The notes below the pieces were generated by a model, which searched no databases, was not told the origin of the DNA, and saw only the letters and a list, made by a program, of their open reading frames with translations. A DNA stretch of 40,681 nt from Paenibacillus soyae (GTDB taxonomy: Bacteria; Bacillota; Bacilli; Paenibacillales; Paenibacillaceae), in contig NZ_JANIPJ010000036.1 in the NCBI RefSeq assembly GCF_024623455.1, positions 1 through 40,681 of the forward strand. Reading direction: 5' to 3'. The translations under genes were made by a program, and so were the position numbers. This document shows positions 16,617 to 24,226 of the stretch, in pieces (the stretch's first letter is position 1; each line of letters opens with the position of its first letter).

Positions 16617-18218
16617 TTACACCGTCGTTTCCTTGCGGCCAATAAATCGCAGCATTTCGCTAATAAGCGGATGCAAGACGGACACATGGCCTTCGTCCTC
16701 GAATTTGCGGAATCTCAGCCGAAGCCCCGCTCCGTCATAAGGCAGCATCAGCTCGTGCAGCCGCTCCGCATCCTCGATCATGGACGGCTTCTCTCCGGCG
16801 CCGATACCGATCAATACGGAAGCCTCCATCGCTCCTCGGCGCAGCCGCTCCTCCAACTCGGGCCAGCGCTTCATCAGCTGCCGATCCTTCCACCAGATGG
16901 AAGGACTGCCGGCGATATAGGTATGGTAGGTTCCCGGCCGGGAGAACAGCATATGCAGAGCAAAAAATCCGCCAAGCGAATGGCCGAACAGAGACTGCCG
17001 GGCACGGTTGATGGGCGCCAGCGATTCGATGAACGGCTTCAGCTCCTCCTCGATAAAGTCCGCGAAGGCATCCGCCCCGCCGACCTTTGGCCAAGCCGAA
17101 CCGTCCGGCCGCTCCGGCAGCTCCGACGGATCTGCGGGCGTCGTATAGTCGCAGAAGCGCGGCTCCGTCACGATCGGCTGCTCCGAATCGTAGCCGATGC
17201 CGACGATCGCCTGCGGCTCGATGCCATGCGGCTTGCGCCCCTGCAGCCGCATCGCCTCGGCCAGGGAGCCGAACGTCGCGTTGGCGTCAAGCGAATACAA
17301 GACGGAGAATCCGTCGGACGGCGGCTCTACATCCGGCAGCCAAACCGAAATCCGGTATTCCCGGCCCGTCTTCTTCGCTAGCATCTTCCATACCCGGGAT
17401 CCCGGTATGCCGGAACGGGAAATTTCCCGCGCACCCCAAGCCGGCGCGACTTTGGCCGGTGGAACCGCACCTGCGTCAACCCCAACGGGGAACAGCCAAG
17501 CCGCCGCTTTTAGCAGCTTCTCCGCCATATACAGGTGATCATGCGTGCCGCCCTCCCGCATCTCGAACAGCAGCTGCTCCGCAGGAATTCCTCTACGGAC
17601 CAGCACATCCGCCGCTTCTATGGAATAAGGGACCATATGCCGCTGGATATTGTCCTTGTAGATCCCCTCGCAATCGCCTACCGACATGTATACCCGTATA
17701 CCCCTATCGAACACAGCCTGCTCCCTTAGGAAAGGAAGCACGCCTTCGAACCAGAAGGAAGCCGACAACAAGCCTAGTCGACCGAATACGTCCGGCCGCC
17801 AAACGCCGGCAAACAAAGAAACCAAGCCGCCGAAGGAGCCGCCCATGATCGCCGTGCTCTCCGGCCCCCGCAGCGTTCGATACCTCTCGTCGACGAGCGG
17901 CTTCAGACGATCCGCCACCTCGTCCACGTATTCGCGCCCCCTACCGCCGAAGTCGGGATAACCCGCGAACAGCTCCGGCGCCGGCCACGGCGTATATTCC
18001 GCATTGCGATCATGAGGCGCGATTCCTACGTAAATGATCTCCTGCAGCCTGCCCTGCCGGACCAGATGATCCAGCTGGTTCGATACCATCTCGAACAGCT
18101 CGCCGCCGTCCTGAACGTACGCGACGGGAAAAGCTCTGCTCTCATCGACGTGATAAGAGGGCGGCAAATAAACAAGCAGCTTCCTGCCCAGCCGTTCGAT
18201 CCGCTCAAAATGCATCAT
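16617..18218 (-). CDS. tandem two-domain esterase of the siderophore-hydrolase (Fes/BesA-like) type
   Basis: About 533 residues containing two alpha/beta-hydrolase (putative esterase, D-type) domains in series. Domain 1 (about 1-248) has nucleophile Ser128 in GGSFGG and His226 in GGTHDH; domain 2 (about 262-530) has Ser414 in FGHSLGG and His511 in EDEGHVS. There is no signal peptide, so it is cytoplasmic. It sits last in a feu-like operon, exactly where B. subtilis carries besA, the bacillibactin trilactone hydrolase, which is a single domain of about 290 residues; hydrolysis of the imported ferric siderophore is the likely role. The GTG at 18230 would overlap the ribosome site; ATG 18218, with GAGGAG upstream, is preferred, though 18215 is possible. 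Confidence 0.87.
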   Translation of the reverse strand: MMHFERIERLGRKLLVYLPPSYHVDESRAFPVAYVQDGGELFEMVSNQLDHLVRQGRLQEIIYVGIAPHDRNAEYTPWPAPELFAGYPDFGGRGREYVDEVADRLKPLVDERYRTLRGPESTAIMGGSFGGLVSLFAGVWRPDVFGRLGLLSASFWFEGVLPFLREQAVFDRGIRVYMSVGDCEGIYKDNIQRHMVPYSIEAADVLVRRGIPAEQLLFEMREGGTHDHLYMAEKLLKAAAWLFPVGVDAGAVPPAKVAPAWGAREISRSGIPGSRVWKMLAKKTGREYRISVWLPDVEPPSDGFSVLYSLDANATFGSLAEAMRLQGRKPHGIEPQAIVGIGYDSEQPIVTEPRFCDYTTPADPSELPERPDGSAWPKVGGADAFADFIEEELKPFIESLAPINRARQSLFGHSLGGFFALHMLFSRPGTYHTYIAGSPSIWWKDRQLMKRWPELEERLRRGAMEASVLIGIGAGEKPSMIEDAERLHELMLPYDGAGLRLRFRKFEDEGHVSVLHPLISEMLRFIGRKETTV

Positions 18219-18239
18219 TTCGCAAGCCACTCCTCTTCT

Positions 18240-19262
18240 TTAGCTTTTTGACCGAATCAACAAATATACGAAATACGGCACGCCTATAATCGAGATGACG
18301 ATGCCCACCGCAAGCTCGGCCGGAGCGAATATCGTCTTCCCTATAAAATCGCCGAGCACGACCATCGCGGCCCCGATGAGACCGCTGACCGGAAGGCTCG
18401 ACCGATGGCGCAGCCCTACGAGCCTGCGCGCGATATGCGGCGCGATCAAGCCGACGAAGCCGATGCTTCCCGATACGGCGACGCTGGCGCTGACGAGCCC
18501 GATGCTGCCGAACAGCAGCATGTTCTTCTCGCGTTCTACCGCCGCGCCGAGCCCCGTCGCGGTAGGCTCCCCTAGCTGGAGCACGTCGAGCGTCCGAGCC
18601 CGCCACCAGAGCAGCGGCGGGATGACGACCAGCCAAGGAACCATGGCGGCGACGAACTTCCAGTTCGCGCTGTAGATGCTGCCCGCCAGCCAGACGGCCG
18701 CCATCTCGAAATCGTTGGGGTTCATCTTAAGCGATACATACATCGTCAAAGCTCCGAAGCCCGAAGCGATGGCGATGCCGACGAGAATAAGCCGCTGCGG
18801 GTCCAGCCTGCCCTGCTCGCGGGCGAATAGATAGATGAGGCTGGTCGCGAGCAATCCGCCCGCGATGCCGAACATCGGCATCGCCATAACCGCTGCCCAG
18901 CCCGTCAGCTCCACCGTGCCTTGGAATAAAAACATATAGAGGACGACGGTCAAGCCCGCTCCCGCGTTAATGCCGAGGATCCCGGGATCCGCCAGCCCGT
19001 TGCGCGTCACCCCTTGGATGACGGAGCCCGCCATGCCGAGCGCGGCGCCTACAAGAATGGCTAGCACGATGCGAGGCAGCCGGAATGTGAAGACGACAAG
19101 CTCGTGCTCCCGGCTTGAGCCCATTCCAAGCAGTGTCTTCGCCACCTCGCCGATCGACATGTCGAACATCCCGTTTGTAATGCTGAGGTAAAAGCCGGCC
19201 GCAATGACGGCCATACACGCGCCGGCCGCCGTCCACGTTCTCGCCATGGAATGCTCAGGCAT
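18240..19262 (-). CDS. feuC: iron-siderophore ABC transporter permease (FeuC-like)
   Basis: FecCD/BtuC-family permease, 340 residues with about ten membrane helices, forming the membrane channel with FeuB. Family features include LPRIVLAILVGAALGMAGSV near residue 65 and the GLIAPHIARRLVG segment near 275, which contacts the ATPase. It overlaps feuB by eight bases and precedes the esterase by about 21 bases. Order and size match B. subtilis FeuC. The import substrate is probably a ferric catecholate such as bacillibactin, inferred from the neighbours. Confidence 0.9.
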   Translation of the reverse strand: MPEHSMARTWTAAGACMAVIAAGFYLSITNGMFDMSIGEVAKTLLGMGSSREHELVVFTFRLPRIVLAILVGAALGMAGSVIQGVTRNGLADPGILGINAGAGLTVVLYMFLFQGTVELTGWAAVMAMPMFGIAGGLLATSLIYLFAREQGRLDPQRLILVGIAIASGFGALTMYVSLKMNPNDFEMAAVWLAGSIYSANWKFVAAMVPWLVVIPPLLWWRARTLDVLQLGEPTATGLGAAVEREKNMLLFGSIGLVSASVAVSGSIGFVGLIAPHIARRLVGLRHRSSLPVSGLIGAAMVVLGDFIGKTIFAPAELAVGIVISIIGVPYFVYLLIRSKS

Positions 19263-20262
19263 GCTTACCTCCCCCTCTCGTCTTGATCAGGTATAGGAAG
19301 AAGGGAACGCCGAACAAAGCCGTCACGACGCCGATCGGCGTCTCGAACGGCTGGTTGACGAAGCGCGACAGCAGATCGCACAGCGCCAGGAACAACGCGC
19401 CGAGCGCGCCGGATACCGGAATGACCCAGCGATAATCGACGCCCGTGAAATACCGGGCGATATGCGGAATGATAAGGCCGATAAACGCGATTTTCCCGGC
19501 GATCGCTACAGCTACGCCCGTCAGGATGACGACGGCAAGGATCGCCATCGCTTTGACGAGCTTCGTCCGTAGGCCTAAGCTCGCGGACACCTCGTCGCCG
19601 AGCGCCAGCGCCGTAATCGATTTCGATAACGCGATGGCCAGAGCCAGACCGACGATCGCGAACGGAATCGCCAGCTTAAGCAGCTCCGGATCGACCTGAT
19701 GCAGCCTCGCGTTATACCAGAAGCTGATGCCCTGCGAGATTTGATAGTAGCTGCTCAGCGCGGCCGACATGCCGCTCAGGAAGGTGCCGATAATCGTGCC
19801 CAGGATCGCGAGCTTCACCGGCGACAGCCCGTTCGGGATAAGAGCGGCCATCCCGAATACAAGCGCGGCTCCGATCGCCGAACCGACCATGGAGAGTGCG
19901 ATCAGGCTGACGGAGCTCCCGCTCGGCAGGAAGATCATCGCGGTCGTCACGAGAAAGACCGAGCCGTCCGATACGCCCATGATGGACGGAGACGCCAAGT
20001 AGTTGCGCGTCATGCCTTGCATGAGAGCGCCGGATACGGCCAGGAACGCCCCGATGAGCAGCGCCCCGATCGCGCGAGGCAGCCGGGACACTTGTATGAT
20101 TTGATGATCGACGTTATCCGGATCGAACCGGAAGATCGCTTCCCATATCGTTTGAAGGGAGATGTCCTTCGCGCCGAACGAGATGGACAAGCAGATCATG
20201 CATATGGCGGCTGCCGGCGTCATCCAGAGGATGACGGCCGGCAGCGAACGTTTGAATCGCAT
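19255..20262 (-). CDS. feuB: iron-siderophore ABC transporter permease (FeuB-like)
   Basis: Second FecCD-family permease, 335 residues, about ten membrane helices. LPRAIGALLIGAFLAVSGAL and GLIIPHIARYFTG are the family signatures. ATG 20262 has a modest AAGG upstream. It lies 35 bases after feuA and overlaps feuC by eight bases, so the subunits are made together. Like the B. subtilis locus, no ATPase gene follows; there the shared ATPase YusV serves the importer. Confidence 0.9.
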   Translation of the reverse strand: MRFKRSLPAVILWMTPAAAICMICLSISFGAKDISLQTIWEAIFRFDPDNVDHQIIQVSRLPRAIGALLIGAFLAVSGALMQGMTRNYLASPSIMGVSDGSVFLVTTAMIFLPSGSSVSLIALSMVGSAIGAALVFGMAALIPNGLSPVKLAILGTIIGTFLSGMSAALSSYYQISQGISFWYNARLHQVDPELLKLAIPFAIVGLALAIALSKSITALALGDEVSASLGLRTKLVKAMAILAVVILTGVAVAIAGKIAFIGLIIPHIARYFTGVDYRWVIPVSGALGALFLALCDLLSRFVNQPFETPIGVVTALFGVPFFLYLIKTRGGGKHA

Positions 20263-20297
20263 AGTAACACGCCTTATTTATTCGGAGTTGGCGAAGC

Positions 20298-21332
20298 CTA
20301 TTGCTTCAGTTGTTCCACGGCCGCTTTCAGGAACTCGATCTTGCTGTACGCCGTGCCGCCTTGCGCCAGCGGATCGACGACGTTAACGAACGACTTGCCG
20401 TTCTTCACCGCATTCGTACTCTTCATAATCGGATTCGCTTGTAGCTCTTCGAGCGTGTTCGGCGTATCCTTGTTCTCGTCCTCCGAGAATTGGATGAACA
20501 GATAATCCGGATTCATCTCCGCGAATTTCTCGACGGACAGCTCCTCCTGCGACTTCGCCGCTTCGACCTCGGCCGGTACCGCAAGCCCCAGATCGCCGTA
20601 AAGGATCGGGTTGAAGAAGACGTTCGCCGGGTACAGGTACATCTTGCCGCCGCGGATGCGAACGGCCGCTACCTTCTTGTCCTTCAGCTTGTCGCTAAGC
20701 TCCAGCTTCGCAGCGTCCAGATCCGCTTTGTATTTCGCGATCTCCGCGTCGGCTTCCGCCGTCTTGCCGCTCAGCTCGCCCAGCAGCTTCAGGTTCGCTT
20801 CCCAGTTCGTCGAGATGTGGGAGTACAGAATCGTCGGCGCGATCGCCTGCAGCTTCTCCGTCGTTTCAGCCGGGAATTTTGTCGAGCCGAGAATAACGTC
20901 CGGCTTCAGGGACAGAATCTTCTCGAAGTTGGGCTCCGTCTTTTCGCCGATCGACTCGGCGTTTGCCGTAACCGATTCGAACAGCGGCGGGAACGCGCCC
21001 GAGAAACTGATTGCGCCGACCGGCTGCACGTCCAGCACAATGGAATCCTCCATCGCTTCCACCGCGCCCGCGATTACGATGCGCTCGACCTTGGCCGGAA
21101 TTTCGTATTCTTGATCCAGGTACGTAATTTTGCGGGTTCCGGCCGCTTCATCCGCAGCAGGAGCTTCCTCGCCTTCTTTCGCTTCGCCGTCCGCCGCCGC
21201 ATTTTGATCTGTATTCGCGGGCGCCGACTGCTCGGCGTTTGCAGGCTCCCCGTTGTTATTGCCCCCGCATGCCGTCATGACAACCGCAATGGCAAGGATG
21301 ACCAGTATGCTCCAAATCCCTTTTTTCTTCAC
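20298..21332 (-). CDS. feuA: ferric siderophore-binding lipoprotein (FeuA-like)
   Basis: Substrate-binding lipoprotein of about 344 residues that captures ferric siderophore outside the membrane. The signal peptide ends in the lipobox VMTAC with Cys22 as lipidation site, followed by an Asn/Ala/Glu/Gly-rich linker of about 50 residues, then a class III (helical-backbone) binding domain beginning at ITYLDQEYEIPAKVERIV. The GTG at 21332 has AGAGGAG eight bases upstream and gives a good signal peptide; TTG 21350 would place the ribosome site inside the gene. A Fur box overlaps the promoter region just upstream. Confidence 0.93.
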   Translation of the reverse strand: MKKKGIWSILVILAIAVVMTACGGNNNGEPANAEQSAPANTDQNAAADGEAKEGEEAPAADEAAGTRKITYLDQEYEIPAKVERIVIAGAVEAMEDSIVLDVQPVGAISFSGAFPPLFESVTANAESIGEKTEPNFEKILSLKPDVILGSTKFPAETTEKLQAIAPTILYSHISTNWEANLKLLGELSGKTAEADAEIAKYKADLDAAKLELSDKLKDKKVAAVRIRGGKMYLYPANVFFNPILYGDLGLAVPAEVEAAKSQEELSVEKFAEMNPDYLFIQFSEDENKDTPNTLEELQANPIMKSTNAVKNGKSFVNVVDPLAQGGTAYSKIEFLKAAVEQLKQ

Positions 21333-21360
21333 CGATATGACTCCTCTCAATTCCTCAATT

Positions 21361-21405
21361 GATATTGATTATCATTAGCGATTATATAGGAGAGAGTCTT
21401 GGCGT
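21361..21405 (-). promoter_or_regulatory. Fur-controlled promoter of the feuABC-esterase operon
   Basis: On the minus strand TATAAT lies at 21381-21386 with TGGTCA 18 bases upstream as a reasonable -35. Immediately downstream, 21361-21379 matches the 19-base Fur consensus at 16 positions (plus-strand GATATTGATTATCATTAGC). A Fur-iron complex bound there would cover the transcription start. Confidence 0.8.
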
Positions 21406-21429
21406 GACCATGGATATTTTCCTGTTTTG

Positions 21430-23076
21430 CTATGGACAATTTCCTGTTAGCAGCTCTGCGCATTCGTCCAGAATGCGGCTGATGGCGACGGGAGAATATT
21501 CCCTCCAGGGCTCGGACGAAATGAGACGAAGCCGATTATCCCTGACGAACGGCAGCGACATCCATTCCGTCGATTCCTTGAGCGCAGACCAGCTTGCGAG
21601 CGTCTCCGATTCCTGGCATACGAGGAGCAGCACGAGGTCGGCATCCAGCTCGGCCAACTGCCGGGCGGTAACCGGCATGTTGAACTCCTGTCCCGCCTCC
21701 CCCGCCGCCAGCTCTAATCCGAGCTCAACATGGAGCGTATCGTGAAGACCTGAGCTAACGAATAAGCTGAGCTTGCCTTTCAGCAGCTTTAATGCCGCCA
21801 CTTTCTTGCCTCTGCCCCCGGCTGCGGAATCGGACTGAACCTGCTGCCTGACAAGGGCCGCCTTCTCCTCGAAACGCCGCAGCCACAGCTGCTGCTCCGC
21901 CTGCTCGCCGAGAGCTTCCGCCAACGCCGCAAGATTCGTTTTCCAGTCGCGTTCGTCTCCCGGGAGCTCTATAAGCGGCGCGATGGCCGACAACCTTGCT
22001 CTCTCCTTCTCCTCCAGCCCGCCGCTCGTCACGATAAGCTCCGGTTTGGCTTGCTCCAGCAGCGCCATATTTTGTTCCTTATAATGGTTCTGCCGGTAAG
22101 CGTTCATATGGACCGGAATGTCCGCGCCATAGCGGTCCCCGTAATATTTGCACCATTTCGGATGCAGGGGCGCCGCGTAAGGAATGATGCCGAGCGGCAG
22201 CATATAGCCGATCAGCGCGGTTGAACCGTAGGCGGCTACCCTCCTGCCGCGTTTCTTCATATAAGCAGTCGGCGGCATGCCGACAACCTGCTTGAATTTG
22301 CGGCTGAAATAGAACTCGTCCGCATATCCGACCTCGTGCGCAATATCGCGAAGCAGACGGTCCGACCGGAGCATCAGCTTCTTGGCCTGATTCATGCGAA
22401 TTTGCGTCAGCTCGTCGAGCGCGCTGATGCCGTACGTTTTTTTGAACACGTCTACAAAATATTTCGGACTAAATCCCGCGACGGACGCCAGCCGCTCGAT
22501 CGAGAGCTCTTCCTTGTAATGCTCGCGCATATAGTGCCTCGCGCGATCCAGATCGTGCTTCGCTCCATCCCTCGCCGGCTTCTTGCCTTCATTCAGCAGC
22601 TGGTACAGGAGCTCGCCCATGTCGAGCTGCGCCCGCCAGCTTCGCATCCGATCGCCGCTGGCGAGATGCTCGTGCATCTTTCGGCAGAAGGACGCCAGAT
22701 GTCCCGGCGGGTTCAGCCGTAAGCCGTCGAGCTCACTATATAGGCGTCGAATCGCTTCGAGGTCGGCGGGATCTCGGTTATCGGACCGCAGCTGAAACCG
22801 CAGGATGACGACGGACAAATCGCTTCCCGCGCCGGCCGCAAGCCCGAACGTGCTTTCCGGCGGACAGGCATAAATATGATCGCGTTCCAGCCGGACGCCG
22901 CCGCTCTCCCTGATCAGCTCCCCGCCGCCTCCGATAAGCGCGATGAACACGCCGGGTATCGTCAAATGCTGCTCCACGAGCTCTCCCGATGAGCCGGTAT
23001 GGAGCTCGGCCGACAGCAGCCTTATCGACATGCGGCTGATATCGAGGCCCGGTTCTGATGTATAAGAGATTTTCAT
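21430..23076 (-). CDS. btr: AraC-type activator fused to a siderophore-binding domain (Btr-like)
   Basis: About 548 residues. An N-terminal region (1-165), two AraC helix-turn-helix units (about 175-275, including GFSPKYFVDVFKKTYG and VGYADEFYFSRKFKQ), then a class III substrate-binding-like domain (about 282-545) related to FeuA. In B. subtilis, Btr (YbbB, 529 residues) uses this layout to sense ferric siderophore and activate feuABC-besA. ATG 23076 has GAGGTGG upstream; the longer frame to 23181 includes the Fur box and is rejected. The gene precedes feuA on the same strand, as in B. subtilis, with its own Fur box. Confidence 0.92.
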   Translation of the reverse strand: MKISYTSEPGLDISRMSIRLLSAELHTGSSGELVEQHLTIPGVFIALIGGGGELIRESGGVRLERDHIYACPPESTFGLAAGAGSDLSVVILRFQLRSDNRDPADLEAIRRLYSELDGLRLNPPGHLASFCRKMHEHLASGDRMRSWRAQLDMGELLYQLLNEGKKPARDGAKHDLDRARHYMREHYKEELSIERLASVAGFSPKYFVDVFKKTYGISALDELTQIRMNQAKKLMLRSDRLLRDIAHEVGYADEFYFSRKFKQVVGMPPTAYMKKRGRRVAAYGSTALIGYMLPLGIIPYAAPLHPKWCKYYGDRYGADIPVHMNAYRQNHYKEQNMALLEQAKPELIVTSGGLEEKERARLSAIAPLIELPGDERDWKTNLAALAEALGEQAEQQLWLRRFEEKAALVRQQVQSDSAAGGRGKKVAALKLLKGKLSLFVSSGLHDTLHVELGLELAAGEAGQEFNMPVTARQLAELDADLVLLLVCQESETLASWSALKESTEWMSLPFVRDNRLRLISSEPWREYSPVAISRILDECAELLTGNCP

Positions 23077-23097
23077 ATTGGCCACCTCTTTATATTC

Positions 23098-23116
23098 GAT
23101 AATGATTCTCATTGTC
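23098..23116 (-). promoter_or_regulatory. Fur box before btr
   Basis: GATAATGATTCTCATTGTC matches the 19-base Fur consensus at 16 positions. It lies 22 bases before the btr start codon and is expected to repress btr when iron is plentiful. Confidence 0.85.
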
Positions 23117-23182
23117 ATAGACGAGTATATCAAACAAACCGCCGCGTGAGAACCTCCAGCGGGGAAGCAAAACCCAAGCACG

Positions 23183-23216
23183 AAAAAACGGAAGCATACG
23201 GCATGCCTCCGTTTTT
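23183..23216 (-). terminator. terminator after the AraC-type regulator
   Basis: On the minus strand ACGGAGGCAT and ATGCTTCCGT pair with one G-T, followed by six T. It separates the AraC gene from the btr promoter. Confidence 0.82.
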
Positions 23217-23228
23217 CCCATTGCCTTA

Positions 23229-24122
23229 TTACTCCTCGAACGACAGATTTTCCGGTTCATCCCTCAGCTCGCCGCCGATCTGCATGTTCGTGCTAGGCGT
23301 TCGCTTATCGACCGTTTCGAACGTGAAACCGTCCATCCATACCTTCCCCTGTCCCGTAAGCAGCACGCCGAACGAAATCGATTCGCTCGCAGCCGGCACG
23401 TCGAGCACGATGGAATATAAATTCCACGGCAGCGTGCCTTGTATCGGGCGATCGCTCATGTTGTCGAACTGGAGCGTGTCCCCCGCAGCATTGTCGACCC
23501 GCATCCATAATCCGGCGAAATGGCCGACCTTCTCCGCTTGGATGAAGGCGGACAGCTTGATGCGCTCGCCCTTGTACTTATCGGCCTTAAACTGCTGCAT
23601 CATGGTCGCGAACTGGGTCTCCGACGTCGCGGACACCGATCGCAAATAGCCGGACACCTTCCCCATATGCACCGTCTCCCGGTCAATGCCCATCTCGTAA
23701 TGCGACGGATCGCTTCCGCTTAGAATCCAGCCCTTCACTTTGCCTTGCTCGCTCATATTCTCCATCTCCTCACGTCTGCCTTTTGTCTGCTGCACGCTCC
23801 CCATCAGCTTCCGGTAACGTCCGGGGGGCATGCCGTATTCCTTTTTGAAAGCGCGGGTGAACGCCTCCTGAGACTCGAACCGGCATCGGAACGCGATCTG
23901 GATGATGTCCTCGGATGTGTACAACAGCAGCGCGGATGCGCCGGCCAGCCTGCGCGAGCGGATATAATCCGTCACGCTCATGCCGACTTGCTGTAGGAAA
24001 ATCCGGTGGAAGTGGTACATCGAGAAGCCCGCGGCGGCGGCCGCATCCTCGAGCTTCAGCTCCTCCTCCAAATGCGCTTCGATATAGCCCAGAGCCTGGT
24101 AAATCATTGGATGGTATCTCAC
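23229..24122 (-). CDS. AraC family regulator with C-terminal ligand-binding-like beta domain
   Basis: 297 residues. The N-terminal 105 residues are a two-helix-turn-helix AraC DNA-binding domain (GFSMYHFHRIFLQQVGMS, then FRCRFESQEAFTRAFKKEYG). After a charged linker, residues about 130-275 form a beta-rich domain opening with KGWILSGSDPSHYEMGIDRE; similar domains follow AraC units in other Firmicutes and look like a carbohydrate-binding jelly roll, but the ligand is unknown. GTG 24122 has GAGG seven bases upstream. It lies between btr and the FAD oxidoreductase, with terminators on both sides, so it is its own transcription unit; its targets are not evident. Confidence 0.87.
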   Translation of the reverse strand: MRYHPMIYQALGYIEAHLEEELKLEDAAAAAGFSMYHFHRIFLQQVGMSVTDYIRSRRLAGASALLLYTSEDIIQIAFRCRFESQEAFTRAFKKEYGMPPGRYRKLMGSVQQTKGRREEMENMSEQGKVKGWILSGSDPSHYEMGIDRETVHMGKVSGYLRSVSATSETQFATMMQQFKADKYKGERIKLSAFIQAEKVGHFAGLWMRVDNAAGDTLQFDNMSDRPIQGTLPWNLYSIVLDVPAASESISFGVLLTGQGKVWMDGFTFETVDKRTPSTNMQIGGELRDEPENLSFEE

Positions 24123-24183
24123 GTGATCACCTCTTGTACAGAGAATAACATAGGCACGGACAGTCGTTTTTGATCAGGATTGC

Positions 24184-24219
24184 GAAAAAAACAAAGCCCC
24201 GGGCGGCAAGCCCAGGGCG
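24184..24219 (-). terminator. terminator after the FAD oxidoreductase gene
   Basis: On the minus strand GCCCTGGGC and GCCCGGGGC pair with one G-T around a five-base loop, followed by TTTGTTTTTTT, eight bases past the stop codon. Confidence 0.88.
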
Positions 24220-24226
24220 TAACCAA

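Noticed and set aside
16617..23076. Siderophore biosynthesis cluster
   Set aside because: Only uptake, regulation and hydrolysis genes are present; no NRPS or dhb-type genes lie in the window.
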